Of a DNA stretch of 64,000 bases, positions 60,481 to 64,000 are shown in pieces. The DNA is from Lepas anatifera (taxonomy: Eukaryota; Arthropoda; Thecostraca; Lepadidae). The translations under genes were made by a program, and so were the position numbers. The notes below the pieces were generated by a model, which saw only the letters and a list, made by a program, of their open reading frames with translations, did no database searches and was not told the DNA's origin. The stretch covers positions 366,001 through 430,000 of the forward strand of contig JAOTON010001525.1 of NCBI GenBank assembly GCA_034440635.1, written 5' to 3'. Position 1 is the stretch's first letter, and each line of letters opens with the position of its first letter.

Positions 60481-61379
60481 AACAAAAATTGGCGGAAAAT
60501 GACTATATTTATGTAAAAACGGCCGATAATAGCTTCTGGATTATGACTTCCTCGGGAGGTAAAGCCGACATGCGCATTTCAACCCACTTCGAGCATTTAA
60601 TCAGATGTTTTCCGGAAACTCAAAATGAGTTACGGGTCGAAACCTCTGCCGTTGACTCGGTCTTTGAAAGGACAGAGATTATACCGTACCGTGCGCTTTT
60701 AATCTATTCCTCGATGAAAACGTGTTAGCAATACGCAACATTAGCGTGTGAAATCAAAAATACATTTCAATTCTCAAGTCTAGCGTATTCCCTTTCTGAG
60801 AATTCCCAGCAGTTGGCACATCATTATAGCCCAAAAAATATTACAATATGAATATTTTCATGATATAAATAAATCACCACAAAATTATGAGGCATGCTAC
60901 AGTATGGCGATTGCTAGGTCTAGTCTGATGTTTTCGTAAAATTGGTTCATTGCCTACGTTTTTTACCCCCCTCTCTCTCTCTCACTCGATGTTTTGCCCC
61001 CTAAAATTCCAAGACAAAAACTGCACTATACATCAAAGCAAATTGTATAAAAAGTAATTATGCCACGACAGTTCGTTCCTTGAATATATGAAAAATCCAA
61101 TAGCTATCATTAAACCACTTTCCTGATACTTTTTCGTGTATAGAATTATGGGTCCCGCTGCTGGGTGGGGGGGAGACGCGTCCCCCACTTTTGAGAGTGG
61201 GAGAGGACGGAATATGTTTTGTCCCCCTCCTCCCACTGCTTTTCACAAGGGTCCCATAACGTTGTCCCGAGTACTGAAACCAAAGCGAATAACAAAGAGT
61301 GGGCCTTCTGCAAACACACCAATTACAACCACGATTTCTTTCCGATACATGACTGTGGATACAGATGCCCAATGTTGCC
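60481..61379. other. No gene recognised
   Basis: A CT-rich run lies at 60967-60985. Short open frames around 61033-61468 lie on both strands. Confidence 0.45.
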
Positions 61380-63780
61380 TCTCAGGGGTCCTTCACTGGC
61401 TCAGGGATCCTGAGATCAAGTCAGAAACCTCCTGCAGAAATATTTTCAGTAGGCCTCAGGCCAGCTAAATGGGCCCAGCACCACCCCTAGGTGCCAGACG
61501 AGCTATGGGCTCTAAAAAAGCTCAGGGGGCCGAGATCAGCATAATGTGCCCAGACAAACTAATTGGATCCATACTATTTAAACACGCCCAATGCCACTTC
61601 AATGGACACCAATCCAGCTAGGCGCCCTCCGACCAAGTCACGAACCTCTTACATAATTCCTCTCAGGGGCCCTAGACTAGCTCAGGACTTCCTTTTACAT
61701 TCTACCTCAGTGGCTCTTTTTAGCTCAGGGAGCCCCAAACCAGCTTGAGTCCCAATATTACTCCAGTAAACTCCTGTGCAATACCCTCCCAATGACCCAG
61801 AATATCCCAGAGGCCTTTTGCGAAACTCTCTCCAGACGTCCAGTGTCAATTCAGGAGGCCCGGGCTAACACACTCAGCTCAGGAGGCCCATACAAACTAA
61901 GAGGGCCAGACCAGCTGGGTGCCTCGACGAACTCACGAAGCTCCAAATAAGCGCAAGGGGGCCCATACGTTAAACGGACCCGATACCAACCCAGGGTCAC
62001 TTGCAAGCTCAAGGGATACTAATCCAGCTAGGGGACATAGGACCGATTCAAAACCCTCTTATGAGTCAAAAACCTCTCAGGGGCCCTTACCAGCTAAGGT
62101 GACCCCAAACCAAGTTGTACCCCACGACAAAGTCATTAAGCTCCTGTATAATACTCCCTCAGAGTACCAGATCAGCCCAGCCCTTGTAAAACTCCCTCTC
62201 AGGAGGCCCAAACCAGCTCAGGGAACCCAAGATTAGCCGAGAAGGGCCATACCAGTAAAGAGGTTCCAGACCAGATAAAGGGCCCCTGACGGCTCAAAAA
62301 GCACCAGTGTTCCAAAATCAGCGAGAGGACCCTGACCATCTGGAAAAAGCCTCAGATCAGCTCAGGGGACCAGACCCGCTGTGAGGGCCCTAAAACGGCT
62401 CAGCAGGCCCACAAAAACTCAGGGGCAGACCAGTCGGGCCCCCGCCGATTTAAAGGGACCTAAATAAGCTTAATAGGGTAAGGACAAGCTAAAAGACCTA
62501 TACCCATTAAAAGGGCCTAATACCAGCTCAGGGGCCATTACCAGCTCAAGGGACATCAATCTAGATAGGGGCTTTATGACCAAGCCAGAAACCTCTTAAA
62601 TAAATCCTTTCAAGGGCCCTAGACCAGTTCATGACCCCTGAGCCAGCTCAGGGTCTAAGGCCGAGCCCATAAACTCATGTGCAATATCCTCTCACGGCTC
62701 CCAGAACAGTCCAGGTGCTACCTGCAAAACTCCCTATCCGGCGGCTCACAACCAACTCAGGGGACCCAAGATCAGCTGATACCAGTTAACGGGTTCCGAC
62801 AAGCTCAGGGCGCTCCAGTACCGACACATGGGTTTCAAGATCAGTGTGGGGGCCTGGTTATCTAAAGGGGCCCCAGATCAGCTGAGGGGACACAACATCA
62901 CGTCAAAGAACCCACCAACTCAGGGGCCCAGGTCTGTTGAGGGACCCCAAAGCCGATGAGGGTGGTCAGAAAAACTCAGAGGACGATACCGAGGGGCCTC
63001 ACGCTCAAGGCTAGAACCTCCTCTGCAAGAGTTTCTCAAGAGCCCCCAGAAAAGCTCAGGGGCCCCTAGTGAAGCTCCATCTCAGTAGGCATAAAACCAA
63101 CACAGGGGTTCCAGAATATCTCATGGGTTCCAGAACATCTCAGGAGTCCCAAAAACATCTGAAGGAGGCCCCATATCAATTCATTCAGGAGGGCAAGACA
63201 AGATAAAATACCCAAACAGCCCAAGGGTCCCAGTGTCGACTCACGGGTCCATATCAGCCCATGTTTGTCCAGATAAGCGGGCCCTTGAACAGCCCCAGGA
63301 CCTCTGCGAGAAATTTGATCTCAGGAGGCACAAATTCAAGTCTGGGGTGCAGACCAGCTCAGGGTCCGAAGACCACCTGGCAGGCCCCATGAAAGTTCAG
63401 GGGCCACAGACCAGATCAGCGGCCCACGATGAGCTCAGGGCCTCATGTTATAACTCTTAAGGGTCCAGTTTAGCCCAGGGTTCTCAAGATCACTGCAGGG
63501 GACCGACTATGTAGAGGGTCCAGACCAGCTCAAGGGCCCGCACCATCCCGGGGGTCCGAACCAGTCGCAGGCCTTAGTCTATTTTAGGGACCGAGGACTA
63601 GGACTTCACAGGATCCCAAAACTGCTAAAGGAGGGGGAGGGGCAACCCCAACGCGAGGGCTCTACGACAATTCAGAGGCCCAGTCAAGCTAAGAGGCCCT
63701 GAATCACCTCAAGGAGCGCCAAATCAGCTCAAAGGGCCACACCAGCTCAGGGGTCCTTACACCGCTCGGAGACCTAAACA
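61380..63780 (+). repeat. 2.4-kb degenerate minisatellite (AGCTCAGGGGCCC type)
   Basis: ACCAGCTCAGGGGCCC-like units recur every 20-35 bases for about 2.4 kb with strong sequence drift, giving scattered short frames that are not genes. The unit is the reverse complement of the array at 53760-55523. Confidence 0.88.
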
Positions 63781-64000
63781 CGCGAAGTTTAGGGGTCTTA
63801 AAGTGCCCTCTCCTATTTTCCAAGGTGCCCGGAGAACCAAAAGCATCGCCACCGAAAAAAGTGGCGGGGGGGCAATCAAACTTCAACCTGATGCTGACAA
63901 AAACTTTCCACGGTAGGACCAAAAACTGTTCACATTTGGGCTCCTCGTTGCCTTCCGCAGCGACTGATTATGACAATTTCAGGTTTTCTCCCATCTTGAT
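63781..64000. other. No feature recognised
   Basis: The last 220 bases show no minisatellite units or recognised repeat. Confidence 0.5.

Overview
This is a gene-poor, repeat-saturated stretch of a eukaryotic nuclear genome, almost certainly an invertebrate animal. The signs are tRNA-derived SINEs, a full-length non-LTR retrotransposon of the I/Jockey type that encodes an RNase H domain, many short non-autonomous DNA transposons and long microsatellites. An arthropod (perhaps a chelicerate) is my guess from the style of the retrotransposon and its 3' UTR, held with low confidence. I found no bacterial-style operon, no rRNA, no functional tRNA gene and no host gene I can name.

Layout. 1-5 kb: the end of a TTAA-flanked element, a SINE, a small hAT-like MITE and a degraded protein-coding fragment. 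5-7 kb: a 5'-truncated, frameshifted reverse-transcriptase copy ending in about 0.5 kb of TG repeat. 9.2-10.85 kb: a TTAA element inserted into a second kind of MITE, whose intact empty site is present at 15.27 kb. 10.9-16.5 kb: SINEs, MITEs, simple repeats and a cluster of a 13-base motif. 19.7-31.1 kb: three more TTAA elements, a mariner-like MITE and a SINE. 33.2-40.1 kb: a complete, minus-strand I-like retrotransposon bounded by a 14-bp target-site duplication. 42.8 kb: a second protein fragment. 47.2-50.5 kb: a TA-flanked element, then two TTAA elements side by side. 51.9-56.65 kb: a TTAA element opened by a TA-flanked element, itself opened by a 2.3 kb segment holding minisatellite and another TTAA element. 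58.1-58.7 kb: the C-terminal tail of another reverse transcriptase. 60 kb: one more TTAA element. 61.4-63.8 kb: a 2.4 kb degenerate minisatellite related, in opposite orientation, to the array at 55 kb.

The most unusual content is the TTAA element family, with about ten copies. Its members carry dense arrays of AGGTCA/TGACCT, the consensus nuclear-receptor half-site; I counted 19 exact copies in about 720 bp of one element. They also have perfect 20-bp terminal palindromes and an asymmetric end plan. A short word occurs once at one end and twice at the other, around a conserved AAGGTGGC core, and the word differs between subfamilies but matches at all three places within the best-preserved copies. 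Two TA-flanked elements show a comparable arrangement with their own words. None has a transposase ORF, so all look non-autonomous.
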